This document shows, in pieces, positions 10,340-21,760 of a stretch of 64,000 bases of DNA; the stretch's first letter is position 1, and each line of letters starts with the position of its first letter. A program made the translations under genes and the position numbers. The notes under the pieces are model-generated. The model did not search any database and was not told where the DNA came from. It saw nothing but the letters and a program-made list of their open reading frames with translations. This stretch comes from Branchiostoma floridae. Lineage: Eukaryota; Chordata; Leptocardii; Amphioxiformes; Branchiostomatidae. Location: NCBI RefSeq assembly GCF_000003815.2, contig NC_049989.1:16996287-17060286 (forward strand), written 5' to 3'.

Positions 10340-11060
10340 GTGTTATCTGGAAGAGTCCATTCTTACACGGAGGGGTTCATTTTTTTTTAAATTCATCATT
10401 GGACTGGTGAAGTCTTTCAGTGGATGTATTTTTGGACAGGTCTATTTTGCAATTTTACAGAATGTGTGCTGGAAGAGTCTATTCTCGCACGGAGGGGGGA
10501 TTTTTCAAAATTCATATTTTGGACTTTGGTGACTTCTAGTTTGTCAAAGTCTTTCAGTAGGGTTATTTTTGGACTGGTCTAATTTGCAATTTTACATGGG
10601 TGTTCTGGAAGAGTCCATTCTTACATAGAGGGGGGCTTTTTTAAAAATCCATTTTTTGGACTTCAGTGATTATGTCAAAGTCCTATTTTAGCGGATGTAT
10701 TTTTGGACTGCTCTACTTTACATGGAAGAGTCCATTTTTTGCACACGGAAGGGGGATTTTTTCAAATTCAGTTTTGAACGGGTGATGATTCAAAATTCAA
10801 TTTTTAGTGGAAGTGTTTTTAGACTGGTCTATTATACCTTTTCATGCACTGGGACCTTTTTTGCTAAATTCAATTTTGGATTTGGTTTCTTATTCAAAAC
10901 GCCAAGGTTTCAGTGGGAGTATTTCTGGACTGGTCTATTGTGCAAATTCACATAGGGTGCACTGGAGTCCATTCTTGAACGGGGGAATTTTGTAAGATTC
11001 ATTTTTGGGTTAAACCGTCATTAGTAAAAGTGATTTTTCAAATGGATGATTTTGAAATAG
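10340..11060. repeat. Minisatellite, about six 115-136-bp units
   Basis: CTGGAAGAGTCCATTCTTACA-type blocks start at 10347, 10469, 10605, 10721 and, more degraded, about 10847 and 10972; each is followed by GGAGGGGG..TTTTT, an AAATTCA..TTTTGGACT block and TTTTTGGACTGGTCTA. Unit length varies. It is unrelated to the 163-bp array just before it. Confidence 0.85.
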
Positions 11061-12049
11061 CCTATTGTTGCATGGGGAGGGAGATGGCTGAAATATGCTG
11101 TATTTGCTCTCAAGCAAATGTCGGCCTTTCTAGTTGACAACAGTAACACTGGACCGTACTTCATGTGCACTTCGTACACCAAGTTGCGGCCTTGGTAACA
11201 TTGCCCGGAAAGTCGTCAAAACATTTGCTGATTGCGTAATGTTGGCAGTTTACACAGAAAATGCAATAAGGGAAGGAATATCACAGCACAAAACATCTCT
11301 GTCCATTTCAGATATTTTATGAAAAAGACAATCGAATGAAGTTAGAAAACAAACAATGGGGATAAGCATGGTCACCCAGGTAACCCTGATGAAACTGTCT
11401 CTGAGTTGCAGGAAAATATTGATAATAGATATCACTTGTATTGCACAGGTGCTTTCTCATTCTAACTTGGCAGAGAAAGGTCTAGGCACAACCAACCAAG
11501 GTTACAAAATTTCAATAGGATTGTAGAAAAAGCTTTACGCAAATGAAATCAGTCCAACTCCACAGTCTACTTTTATCAAAGAAGATGAACAAATCTACAT
11601 TCATGGGGGCGAGGGGGGGGGGTGAATTCAGGGCTCTTTGAAATACACCTTTAGGCCAGTGGATCATTTTAATATTCAGTTTTATTTGACGAAACTGATG
11701 CATGTGTCACCAGGAATATTCTAAAGAGTCATTTGTGCCCATTCTACAAGAGGTCTCTTCCACTCAAACAATTGTATATAAACTGCCGTCATGGCTAAGG
11801 GAATCGTAAAAAAAAAACATAAATTTGAAATTGAAACTAAGTTGTGTTATCACATGGGAATGGTGTATCTATATTTGACATGGTTTAAACCCAATACAAT
11901 TCAACATGGGTGAAGCAAAAATTAGATGAAATGGTACTTAATGCTGCTAGTACAATGTTTCAATCATTAACCACCGGGAACTGATCGTACTTTAGTATTC
12001 CGCTGAAATAACTAGAAAGCTGCTACGGGGTCTTCTTCGCTTCTTACTA
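11061..12049. other. Intergenic, nothing recognised
   Basis: Roughly 1 kb without a supportable gene. Includes a short G run near 11610 and A run near 11808. Confidence 0.5.
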
Positions 12050-12534
12050 ATTAAGAGCGAATGTCTGTAAGGGTCAAACAATGGTGGCACCGGTCAAAAA
12101 ATAGATTTGGCTCATTTTTTGCACAGTGATAGTACTTGGTACACAACCCCTCAAAATAGCTTTCTTTCTTCTCAGAACCCCTCGTTGCCATGGCAACAGG
12201 CCAAAGAAGTTTGGGGGCCATTTCGCCGGATTTGGGGATGTCAAAAACATGAAAATTGGCCAACTTAAGGGCACTATCACTGAACAATGCTTTAACTAAA
12301 CAACAAAGGCAGAATATGCTGATCAGAGCAATGCCTAAACTTGTATGAAATAGCAGTAAAGTTAATCTCCTGTAAATTCTAAGGCCCTGGGCAGCCTGAA
12401 TACAATACACTGTTTTCAGGTTGTAAAGAATCTGAAATTTTGCCCAACTTCAAAGCACTGAAAGTCCATAAGTATAAAATATTTTCGCTTGCAATTTACT
12501 ACAAATAATAACCTACTATAGGGCTATAAGATGA

Positions 12535-12990
12535 GTGCTAGCAAAGTTTGGGTTCTTGTTTTGTTGCTATGCAATCGTCCGTCGAAGTGGGTCAAATTTC
12601 ATGATTTTGATAATATGTCATTTTATGCTCTCTTTAAACAATCATAAGTCCCATACCAAAGTTGCTCTGCAATCAAAATTCACATGGATTATAAACCAAT
12701 GCATTGTCTATCAAATGCATGTTTGTAAAGTTCGGGTTCTTGTTTTGTTGCTACGTAATTGTCCTTTAAAGTGGGTCATTTTTTATGATTTTGATAAAAT
12801 ACATTATTTTGCATCATCTTCGAACAATCATAACTCACAAGCCAAAATTGTTCTGTAACTAGAATTTACCTGAAATGTAAACCAAGATATTGTTTCTCAA
12901 GGTCATGCTTGTAAAGTTTGGGTTCTTGTTTTGTTGTTAAGCAATTGTCCGTTAAAGTGGGTCAATTTTCATGATTTTGTGCTCTCTTTG
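12535..12990. repeat. Left-arm internal tandem repeat, three units of about 185 bp
   Basis: TTTGGGTTCTTGTTTTGTTG recurs at about 12547, 12730 and 12917, each followed by CAATTGTCC.TTAAAGTGGGTCA and CATGATTTTGATAA. The mirrored array is at 16950-17400 in the right arm. Confidence 0.8.
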
Positions 12991-13366
12991 AACTGTCATA
13001 AGTTGCAAAGTAAATTTGTTCTGAAATTGAAATTAACAAGGAATACAAACGAATATATTGTCTATCAAATGCTTGTTTGGACAGTTCGAGTTCGGGTATT
13101 CTAACAGTGAATGTACATGTCCCTGAAAGTAGGTCGTATTCCACTGACTTTTCCACAAATCATGTTCTTGACAACAGTGATACACAGTCTTTGTTTTTAT
13201 AGAACCGATGTAGCAATGTGCTATCACCATGGAAAAAAACATTTGTAGGGATTATATTCTACAAAAAGTCATATTTATGTTTAATGTCAGATTAATCCAC
13301 TCTGAACTTTCAAACATTCTGCTAGTTTTACTGCTAAGCATGATGTATGACTACAGTCTTGAACAT

Positions 13367-15858
13367 CTGCATCTGCATAGGATACCCCCAAATGACCCCG
13401 CGAGGGGCAAAAGTAGGGGGGGGGAGCTGAGGCTCCCGGGTTAGGGCGGGCAGGCCGCCTGCCTGGCACGGAAGTGCTCAACGTTGGGAGCGCTTACAAC
13501 CGTGCCAGGCAGGGCATTCCACTCGGGAATTGTGCGTGGGAAAAAAGAATGTTTGTAGATATCGGTGCGTGCAAATATGTGTTGATATTTGAAGTCGTGA
13601 CTACCCCGGGTGCGCCCTTGGGCAGGCTTCAGAATATTGCTGGCGTCTATGTTAATATTATTGTTGACTACTTTGTAGAAAAAGGTGAGGCGGGCGTTCC
13701 TCCTCCTTTCGGAGAGAGGGCGCCACTGCAGGTCTGAAAGCATTTGTGTCACGCTGCTAGTCTGCCGGTAGTCATTTAGGGTCACTCGGGCTGCCCTGCG
13801 CTGGACGGCCTCCACCGCCTGTATCCCTTTGTTGGTGTACGGGTCCCAGACGATGGCACTATATTCCAAGTGAGGCCGTACCAGCGCTTTGTAACAAGTG
13901 GCCTTGACCCTAGATGGACAATGGGTCAAGTTGCGCCGAATGACTCCTAGAACCTTACCAGCTTTGCTAGTGGCGTGGTTGATATGGGTGTCCCACCGCA
14001 AATCGTCGGACAGTTGTACTCCAAGATAGGGGTGGGACTTAACACCGGTAAGGGCTTCTCCACAGAGGGAGTACTGAGTTATGATGGGGTGCTTTTTACG
14101 GGTGATATGGAGGATGTGACATTTAGAGGGGTTGAACGACATGAGCCAACGATTTTGCCATTCTGTTAGCGCATCGAGGTCAGACTGCAGCCCTTGTGCG
14201 TCAGAAGGCTTGCTGATAGTTCGATAAATCAAGCAATCGTCAGCAAACAGTCGAACATGTGAGTCTACGGAATCGGGTAGGTCATTAATGTAGAGCAGGA
14301 ATAGCAGAGGGCCTAACACAGTACCCTGCGGAACTCCAGAGGTGACCTTGACAGCTTTAGATGTTCCACCGTCAAAGACAACCCTCTGGGTTCTCTCCGT
14401 AAGGAAGGCCCTAAGCCAAGACTGAAGGAGGCCAGAAATACCATAGTGCTCGAGCTTGCTCAGCAGACGTTCGTGTGGCACAGTATCGAATGCTTTGCTA
14501 AAGTCAAGCACCGCGGCATCGACCTGTTTGTTCTGGTCCATGTTCTTGGCCAGGTCTTGGAGGGTAAGCACCAGCTGGCTCTCGCAGGACAGACCCTTCC
14601 TGAAGCCGTGTTGCGCAGGGGACAGAATGCCATGAGCGTCTAGATGTTTCATCATGTGGCTGTGCACGATGTGTTCGAGCACTTTACCACAGACCGATGT
14701 CAGAGACACCGGCCTATAGTTTGATGGCAAGGTTCTGTCCCCCTTTTTGAAGATTGGAGCGATGTTAGCTGTTCTCCAATCTTCAGGAACATCTCCCGTG
14801 GATATTGACTGGGAGAATATGACCTGTAATATTGGCGCAATTTGTTCGGCTACGGTCTTCAGGAGGCGAGGTGGAATCCGTCTGGTCCTGTGGCCTTGCT
14901 GGGGTTAAGACAGGAGAGCTGTTTGGCTACCCCCTCCACTGTGATGTTAAGGGAGGGGATAGTTGGAGCTTTGGGTTCGCCAAGGGTAGGAACGGTGGTC
15001 TTATCCTCCCTGGTAAACACTGACTCAAACTGGGCCCCCAGTGCATCAGCCTTTTCTTTGGGGTCAGATGTTAGCACCCCCTGATGTCTTAGGGCGGACG
15101 CACCAGTAGAGTCTTGTCTGATGGATTTGACATAGCTCCAAAAGGCCTTGGGATTATCCTCGATGTTAGACTCCAGGTAATTGGAGACATAATCCCTATG
15201 GGCCTTCCTAACTCTCTGCTTAACGCCCTTCCTACACCTCTTGAACTTTGCCCAGGCTTCATTGGAGTTGGATCTCCTAGCCTTGGAAAAAAGTTCAGAC
15301 CGCTTACGCATAGCTTTGCGAATCTGGGGAGTTATCCAAGGTTTGTTGGATTGTGGCCTCACTTTTTTCCTGGGGACATGCTTATTGGCAGCACCACTAA
15401 CGGCTGCCTTAAACAGCTCCCAGTTTTCTGAGGCAGTGTTGTGCTGAGCCTGGTCTGCAAACTCTCGACTGTATGTTGCCATATCCTGCTGGAGTGCATC
15501 GATGTTAGCTTTCCTCCACAGGTATATGAGCCGATCTTTTGAGTTTGATGTTTGGGGCTTTACTTGAACATCAATCAGCGGGATGCCATGATCGCTGAGA
15601 CCTGGTAAGATTTTGACTCTCTCCACTAAGGTGGAATTTGTGGTGAGAAACAGATCCAGGGTGTTCGAAGTTTGCCCCACAGTACGAGTTGGTTCACAGA
15701 CCATTTGTTCCAGACCACAGTCATTGGCAAGGCTGATGTAATTGCTAGTGAGAGTGGATGGATTGGAAGCGGTGGTATTAGCTTCAGGGTTCCAGGTCGC
15801 ATCAGGCAGGTTGAAGTCACCTGCTAGCCAGATGTGGGCATTGTTGTTATTGGCCCGC
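13367..15858 (-). mobile_element. 5'-truncated CR1/Jockey-group LINE inserted in the palindrome's left arm
   Basis: On the minus strand it starts inside the endonuclease domain and ends with a short ATGCAG-type tandem tail (CTGCATCTGCAT on the plus strand at 13367-13378). Its two borders coincide with the break in the palindrome arm, which identifies the insertion point directly. It must be younger than the palindrome. Confidence 0.8.
13441..15858 (-). pseudogene. LINE ORF2: endonuclease C-terminus plus reverse transcriptase, one frameshift
   Basis: Reading right to left: endonuclease end (WLAGDFNLPDATWN near 15820, LPGLSDHGIPLIDVQ near 15600), linker (KPWITPQIRKAMRKRSELF), then PSKATGPDGF near 14900, YRPVSLTSVCGKVLEHIV near 14720, LDFSKAFDTVPHERL near 14500, GVPQGTVLGPLLFLLYINDL near 14300, FADDCLIYR near 14240 and a Cys-poor C-terminal domain ending at 13441. 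The frame changes once near 14870 (GPDGF.. continuing as PPRLL in the next frame), a one-base indel. Otherwise the catalytic residues are intact, so this copy is young compared with others in the window. Its GC content is visibly higher than the surrounding arm. Confidence 0.88.
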
Positions 15859-15975
15859 TTTTGCAGCCCCACAATATGGCAAATTATTTCTACATTGGAA
15901 CAAATATCTTAAATCTCTGTGCATCTTTCTTTCACAGTAATGTGAAAAACATGTGCATTTTCAACTTCTGCTAAC

Positions 15976-16400
15976 ACACTCAATTTCAGCAAGACATGAA
16001 CTTCGGTATTCTTGAATTTTTGCCACAAATATGGACTTCCAAAGGCAATCAATTATTGGTGATCGCAAATCAGATTTAGGAATGTTAGTTCGTACAATTT
16101 CAATTTCCTTGCCAAATCGCAAGCTTATATGTGTCTCCCAAAAAGGAAGACGTAGATAAACGTCATTCGTTGCTTCATTTTGATCTTTACTGTTGATAGA
16201 TTCGAACAAATTTAGGTCAAGATGCTGACCTTCATCATCCTCTGCCGTATTTTGACGTTAGCCTGTCAAGCTAATTTCCACACAGACAGACTAGCAGACA
16301 AACATCAATCGCCGCCAGGAGTTGGCATTTCAGGCAAACTTCAAGAGCAACCTACTAGGTTCGTTCTTGCCCTTGCTTAAAACGAGTATGGTCCATTGAA
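15976..16400. other. Loop of the palindrome
   Basis: Unpaired centre between the two arms. A minus-strand open frame of 82 codons (15961-16209) overlaps it, but I recognise nothing in it and cannot support it as a gene. Confidence 0.5.
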
Positions 16401-16949
16401 TAGCAGAAACTGAAAAACGCATGTTTTCACATAAATGCTACCGTGAAAAGAAAGATGCACAGAGATTTATGATATTCGTTCCAAATATGTATATACATTG
16501 TATAAGCTAAGTCTTCAAGAGTCATATTGTGGGGATGCAAACATGTTCAAGACTGTAGTCATACATCATGCTTAGCAGTAAAACTAGCAGAATGTTTGAA
16601 AGTTCAGAGTGGATTAATCTGACATTAAACATAAATATGACATTGTGTAGAATATAATCCCTACAAATGTTTTGTTATGGTGACAGCACATTGCTACATC
16701 GGTTCTATAAAAACAAAGACTGTGACATGTGTATCACTGTTGTCAAGAACATGATTTGTGGAAAAGTCATTGGAATACGACCTACTTTCAGGGACATGTA
16801 CATTCACTGTTAGAATACCCGAACTCGAACTGTCCAAACAAGCATTTGATAGACAATATATTCGTTTGTATTCCTTGTTAATTTCAATTTCAGAACAAAT
16901 TTACTTTGCAACTTATGACAGTTCAAAGAGAGCACAAAATGATATATCA

Positions 16950-17400
16950 TCAAAATCATGAAAATTGACCCACTTTAACGGACAATTGCTTAGCAACAAA
17001 ACAAGAACCCAAACTTTACAAGCATGACCTTGAGAAACAATATCTTGGTTTACATTTCAGGTAAATTCTAGTTACAGAACAATTTTGGCTTGTGAGTTAT
17101 GATTGTTCGAAGATGATGCAAAATAATGTATTTTATCAAAATCATAAAAAACGACCCACTTTAAAGGACAATTACGTAGCAACGGAACAAGAACCCGAAC
17201 TTTACAAACATGCATTTGACAGACAATACATTGGTTTATAATCCATGTGAATTTTAATTGCAGAGCAACTTTGGTATGGGACTTATGATTGTTTAAAGAG
17301 AGCACAAAATGACATATTATCAAAATCATGAAATTTGACCCACTTCGACGGACGATTACATAGCAACAAAACAAGAACCCAAACTTTGCTAGCACTCATC
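16950..17400. repeat. Right-arm internal tandem repeat (mirror of 12535-12990)
   Basis: CAAAACAAGAACCCAAACTT recurs with about 185-base spacing near 17000, 17185 and 17370, the reverse complement of the left-arm array. Confidence 0.8.
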
Positions 17401-17880
17401 TTATAGCCCTATAGTAGGTTATTATTTGTAGTAAATTGCAAGCGAAAATATTTTATAGTTATGGACTTTCAGTGCTTTGAAGTTGGGCAAAATTTCAGAT
17501 TCTTTACAATCTGAAAAAAGTGTATTGTATTCAGGCTGCCCTGGGCATTAGAATTTACAGGAGATTAACTTTACTGCTATTTCATACAAGTTTAGGCATT
17601 GCTCTGATCAGCATATTCTGCCTTTGTTGTTTAGTTAAAGCATTGTTCAGTGATAGTGCCCTTAAGTTGGCCAATTTTCATGTTTTTGAAATGCTCAAAT
17701 CCGGCAAAATGGCCACCAAACTTCTTTGGCCTGTTGCCATGACAACGAGGGGTTCTGAGAAGAAAGAAAGCTATTTTGAGGGGTTGTGTACCAAGTACTA
17801 TCACTGTGCAAAAAATGAGCCAAATCTATTTTTTGACCGGTGCCACCATTGTTTGACCCTTACAGACATTTGCTCTTAAT

Positions 17881-18123
17881 ATTCACGTTTTTTAAAACAC
17901 CACCCTTGTTGTTAAGAGGCTAAAGAGCATTGTTACTAAATGTATTTCGCATGTCGGTTGATTCAGAACTCTTATATGACAATATATTACAGACAAATGA
18001 ACAAGAGCACCTGTTACAGCAACTGAAGCTTGTCATACCTGCATTCCATATATTTGGCCACACGACACGTTGTCAGGTAATTTTTCCTCCTTTATTTGAC
18101 ATTATGATATAGCCATTATTTTC
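17881..18123. other. Flank right of the palindrome
   Basis: No recognised feature; AT-rich. Confidence 0.4.
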
Positions 18124-18564
18124 GTGCACCTATCCCTTTCGTACAGACTCGACTATGGCAATGAGGAGGGTGCGGACAAGCATCCTGCTTCATGTAGGGG
18201 AAGATCCGATACGTACTGCGCCGGGAGGTCCAGTGCACTTCGGGATCAACCGAAAGTGCCAGTACCGGCGCCTCCGAGGCCAGTGCTGGCCCTTCAGGAC
18301 AACAACATGTTGCCCGTCCAGACGAGCACACCACGATCTCCTACCTCCATCTTCCTCTCCGATAGCCAATACAGATTCCCTGACGTTTCTCTCCTGGTGG
18401 GCCGGTCCTTGGAGCTGGGCACACCTACCGCCACAAGTCCTCTAGCACCGTTCACATCGACCCCCGACCGTGATTTATCTTCGCCGGCTGTCTCTTCTCA
18501 CTCCGCAGCATCGCTGTCACCTGCCCGGTCCCCACCCCGACCCCGCAGACCCCACGCCCGGTGA
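18124..18564 (+). CDS. Unrecognised Pro/Ser-rich open frame, candidate exon
   Basis: 146 codons open, GC-rich compared with both flanks (AT-rich on each side), preceded by a plausible acceptor (CCCTTTCGTACAG ending near 18146). The C-terminal half is low-complexity Pro/Ser/Ala/Arg. A second overlapping frame from 18155 is also open for 96 codons, so the reading frame is not settled by openness alone. The composition jump and the MULE/pogo relics downstream suggest a transposon-borne exon; no function is assigned. Confidence 0.3.
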   Translation: MHLSLSYRLDYGNEEGADKHPASCRGRSDTYCAGRSSALRDQPKVPVPAPPRPVLALQDNNMLPVQTSTPRSPTSIFLSDSQYRFPDVSLLVGRSLELGTPTATSPLAPFTSTPDRDLSSPAVSSHSAASLSPARSPPRPRRPHAR

Positions 18565-19209
18565 GCCCCAAACAACCAGTTAGAGGAACAAGGGAGGCAT
18601 GATTACATATATACATTGTATATTTCTATTTCATTTATATTTTCACTTTTTCAATTAATTTTTTATTGTCAGTGTGGTATGCAATTGTGAAAATGCAAAA
18701 GTTGCTTCTTTTTCTACTGAAATTATACCGTTGTGTGTAAATTCAATATCAATTTATTTTCGAAGTGTTTGTCTCGGTTTACGTTTTTATTTATAACGTC
18801 TTACGTTCAGACAGTGATTTGGAATAAATTGGATTTACAGTGCATGTTCGGAAAGCATCGCCAAACAGACATGCCTTTTTTTCCTTTGGGAAGCAACTTA
18901 CTACGTAGAATTTAGATTATTGTGTTAATTTGTCGAAATTGTGACGAATCAAATGGCAGTTTATTTGTATGATTATGTACCGTTCCTGTGTAAATTTAGA
19001 ATTGTTCCTAAAGTGTTTGTCCCTTCAATCGCATCTAAACAATGAACTGTATATCTCTATTAGAATACCGCAGTGCCCTAGAAATGCTAATGTCTGGATA
19101 AAGTTGTGTTTGAAGTTCCGTGTTGTGAGGATAACTTTCTTGCTCAATTGGCACTTGGGTAGTGAACATCTCCAAGAAGACGCTGAGCGATGCGAATGCG
19201 ATGTCGTTG
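18565..19209. other. Intergenic, nothing recognised
   Basis: AT-rich, no supportable gene. Confidence 0.4.
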
Positions 19210-19555
19210 CCTTTTCTGCCTGCAGATGAGATCACCACCGAATAGGAGGCCCTGAAGGCACAGGCAACAACCCCAGCCCTCATCACCTTGGCCGAGTACA
19301 TGGACAAGAACTGGATTGACTCGTCAATGCACCATTCCGGCGACATGGATTATCTACACGAAGACCATCAGAACGAACAGCGACGTTGACGTATGGCACA
19401 GCGCCCTCAATAAGAGAGCGACCAGGAAAAGCAGCCTGTCCTCTTACTTGCTGGTTCCAGGAGAAAGCGGCCCTGGTACTCGGGGCTTCCTTTGGCTTCG
19501 CGGAGGCTTGGTTGCAACAGAGGGTCTTACTCTGTGGGAGGTTAATACTCAGGTG
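19210..19555 (+). pseudogene. MULE-type transposase C-terminal relic
   Basis: A frame reading LPADEITTE-stop-EALKAQATTPALITLAEYM then, one frame over, WIIYTKTIRTNSDVDVWHSA and LNKRATRKSSLSSYLLVP. The W..Y...IRTNNDVEGWH..LN block is, as far as I recall, the C-terminal signature of MULE/FLYWCH-associated transposase-like proteins that are abundant in invertebrate genomes. There is one stop and one frame change. The exon may end at a GTGAGG donor at 19555. Confidence 0.5.
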
Positions 19556-19769
19556 AGGTCTGCTGAACTCCGACAGACTATTACTTGATACAATCGAGGC
19601 AACTCTCTTGGGCCCTCACAAATCAGAACTATAATTTTGACTTATTTGCAAACCTGACTTGTAATTTTAATCCTTTATTAATATTTTGCAGCTCTAGTCG
19701 CTAGTCATGTCCATGGCGCTAGTCATGTCCAACTCTCCTGTGCAGCCGCCAGTCACATCCACAGGGCCA

Positions 19770-20140
19770 AAGGCATGGGAAGACGCCAGAAGAAGATTCT
19801 ACTGATGTTAGACAACTGTACGGCACATACCATCGACAGCAGGAACCGTTTTCGGAAGGTTTCACTGTATCGGCGGCGGGAACACTAACACCCTAGTTGC
19901 GACGCCGGAGGCGATCACAGCAGAACAGTTCGAGGAGTTTGAGCACATCGATTCTACAGTCCAGGTCATCAGGGACCAGATAGATCAGGAGATCTTCGAC
20001 GAAGTGTATGAGGCAAGAGGAACGGCTCCAGTCAGCGCCGCCGAGGACATAGAGGACACCGAGGTCCGACGCCCTTGTGACAGATCACAAGTTCTACAGC
20101 GATGTCACCACCATTGAAGGTAGAAACTTTGTGTTCAAGA
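19770..20140 (+). pseudogene. pogo/Tigger-type DDE transposase relic, copy 1
   Basis: KILLMLDNCTAHT (about 19793-19833) matches the second-Asp motif of the DDE_1 domain of pogo/Tigger transposases (LLLLDNAPSH). After a gap the frame gives ITAEQFEEFEHIDSTVQVI and ARGTAPVSAAEDIEDTEV, the acidic C-terminal part, also present in the second copy at 25590-26260. The section between (PNTTS..QPLDQG and the last catalytic Asp) is deleted. Confidence 0.65.
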
Positions 20141-20422
20141 TAAAACATCTAAATAATACTTTTAACAATATGGCGTTATAAATTTCTTAAATTTTATTAC
20201 GGCACAAACTGTTGCTCCAAATTGTGTATAAAGACACCACACTTCCTGAGACCGAACAGAGATGAGATGAATGAGCATGATGTAATGATTGCAGTGGCTG
20301 AAGAAATAATTTTTTTTTCTAAACTTCTGTCTGTAACAATCTGTCCCACCCCAAACTGCTTGCATTTCTCTTTGTGCATGGATACCCAAAAGTTTAGCAA
20401 GTGTTGTGTGTTTGCATTGCAG

Positions 20423-20537
20423 AGTTAAATATTGTCGGAAGAAGAACAATGTTCAAGGCCGAAGAACCACTAACCTAAGGTTTGTGCACGAAAAGGCGTC
20501 GCTGGAACAACAAAGCGACAACGTTAATCAGACTTTG
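20423..20537 (+). other. Candidate exon, unrecognised
   Basis: Bounded by TTTGCATTGCAG and TTTGTAAG, open in one frame (basic, KYCRKKNNVQGRR... QSDNVNQTL). Splice-like borders only; no family recognised. Confidence 0.25.
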
Positions 20538-20775
20538 TAAGTAAATATATTCCACGTTTGGTTCTAACCGTAGTCCCAGTCATAGAATGTTGTCAGAAAT
20601 GATTTAGACAAAACTTAACATACTATTAAAGTTAGCTGTTTGTAAGTTGTCATTAGCTTTTAAGTCCACTATGAACTACCGGTACCATGTGAATGATACT
20701 GGTATAATGTGCAAGAATGTATATATGGGAGGCGACAGTAATCTTTGAAATGTGAGCATTTTTCTTTACTCATAG

Positions 20776-21330
20776 GCGGCATTCTGTGGATCTAGGCGTA
20801 CCTGTGACACAGACATCTGTGGAAGCAGCGGTGACAGATGTGACTCCTGTGGGTAGTAGCTGTGACGTAAAGACCTGGGATTATGCTAGCCATGTTAGAA
20901 AAAAATACCAAGAGGGATTTTGAGCAGCTCATGGTCAAAAGGTATGAGTTGGAGACAGAGATAACTGACCTTCCACTCTCTGCCTACCACCGCCAAAACA
21001 GAAATCTCGTCGCCGCTGAGGTCGGTCTGGGACGCCGAAGGGACCTCGAGGTTTTAGCGGTATCGCCGGGTTGGCGTACGGGGGACGTTGGTCTCCCAGA
21101 AGGTTTGACGAGATATTCTGTGTTTTCTCGTGTGTTCGATTACCAAGTACTTGTGGAGAGGAATAGTTGGGAAGCAGCAGGCTGGCAGGAGGCTTTCATC
21201 CCCATTGCTCGTCAGCATTAACACGCAAAGTATGATCTAGACCTCCTGGCGCAGGAACAGGCAAGACTTGACGCCCAGACAAGGGCAACTGAGGCAAAGT
21301 ACAAGGAAGTTTGGAAAATGGAACAACGTC
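20776..21330 (+). other. Candidate exon(s), unrecognised, Glu/Lys-rich coiled-coil-like
   Basis: Follows a good acceptor (TTTTTCTTTACTCATAG). Frames give DLGVPVTQTSVEAAVTDVTP, then FEQLMVKRYELETEITDL, and near 21225 KYDLDLLAQEQARLDAQTRA. These are helical, charged sequences split over frames and stops. They lie directly before the DNA polymerase B relic and may belong to the same element. Confidence 0.3.
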
Positions 21331-21339
21331 CTTAAGACA

Positions 21340-21565
21340 AAGAATGTAACCTGCCCTGCTAAGATGCTTCATCTTATCCGAGCTGCAGACATTAAGATAA
21401 AAGGCTAAGATTTTCCGAAAAACTGAAGTTCACTGTCAAAACCTCGTTGTCTAACCACCGAACACGAATATCTATATCGCTGCATTCACCACGGCTCAAT
21501 CCCACCTGAAACTGTATGACACTTTAGACAAGCTAGGAAACGCTGTCCTCTATTTTGTGCTGTGC
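21340..21565 (+). pseudogene. Family B DNA polymerase relic (protein-primed / Polinton-like), copy 1
   Basis: NTNIYIAAFTTAQSHLKLYD followed by TLDKLGNAVLYFVL (21460-21563) matches the segment of protein-primed type B polymerases (DNA_pol_B_2) that leads to the YxDTDS metal-binding motif; the motif itself is lost (VLYF then VLCEDR). Upstream, AKMLHLIRAADIKIKG (about 21358-21408, one frame) fits the preceding segment. Polymerases of this type are carried by Polinton/Maverick self-replicating transposons, linear plasmids and some viruses. No other Polinton gene (integrase, ATPase, capsid) is visible, so this is a fragment. Confidence 0.6.
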
Positions 21566-21577
21566 GAAGATCGATAA

Positions 21578-21760
21578 ACCAGCAACCAAGATTTGTTCGT
21601 CCTACATTGGCGTATTGTCAGATAGTGGACAGCACAAGAACCATTTCACTGCTATGGTTATGTGCATTTTGGTAGTGTCTTGTACTATATCAGTGTAACC
21701 TTAGGTGGTGATCATACAGAACTGGTTATGGTTCAGTGGCTACTTGAGCCTCAAGTAAAG
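21578..21760 (+). repeat. Dispersed repeat shared with 26473-26640
   Basis: CCAGCAACCA.GATTTGTTCGTCCTACATT, ATAGTGGACAGC.C.AGAACCAT, TGTGCATTTTGGTA.TGTCTT and ACCTTAGGTGGTGAT recur in the same order at both sites, joined to a polymerase B relic here and to a pogo relic there. Confidence 0.8.

Larger units (their letters stand above)
12050..17880. mobile_element. Large palindromic (foldback) element with TTAA ends, split by a LINE
   Basis: Left arm 12050-13366 plus 15859-15975, right arm 16401-17880 in reverse. Ends read TTAAGAGC(G/A)AATGTCTG on both sides, the TTAA being at 12051-12054 and 17876-17879. Arms are about 1.43 and 1.48 kb with about 425 bases of loop (15976-16400). The left arm is interrupted by a minus-strand LINE; removing it restores alignment of GAACAT|..TTGCAGCCCCACAATATG with the right arm. 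No transposase is visible; mirrored open frames on the two arms (for example 12051-12410 and 17520-17879) are by-products of the duplication. TTAA targets occur in piggyBac and Kolobok transposons, but the termini are not CCY, so the class is open. Confidence 0.75.

Noticed and set aside
9505-11060. Possible CRISPR-like array
   Set aside because: Repeat units are long (115-163 bp), diverged and directly tandem without unique spacers, and the genome is eukaryotic.
12051-12410. 119-codon minus-strand frame mirrored at 17520-17879
   Set aside because: The two frames are the same arm sequence in inverted copies; no recognisable protein. Similarity between them is explained by the palindrome, not by selection.
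12535-12858. 107-codon frame mirrored at 17072-17395
   Set aside because: It lies on the 185-bp tandem array and reads through repeat units; the peptide repeats only because the DNA does.
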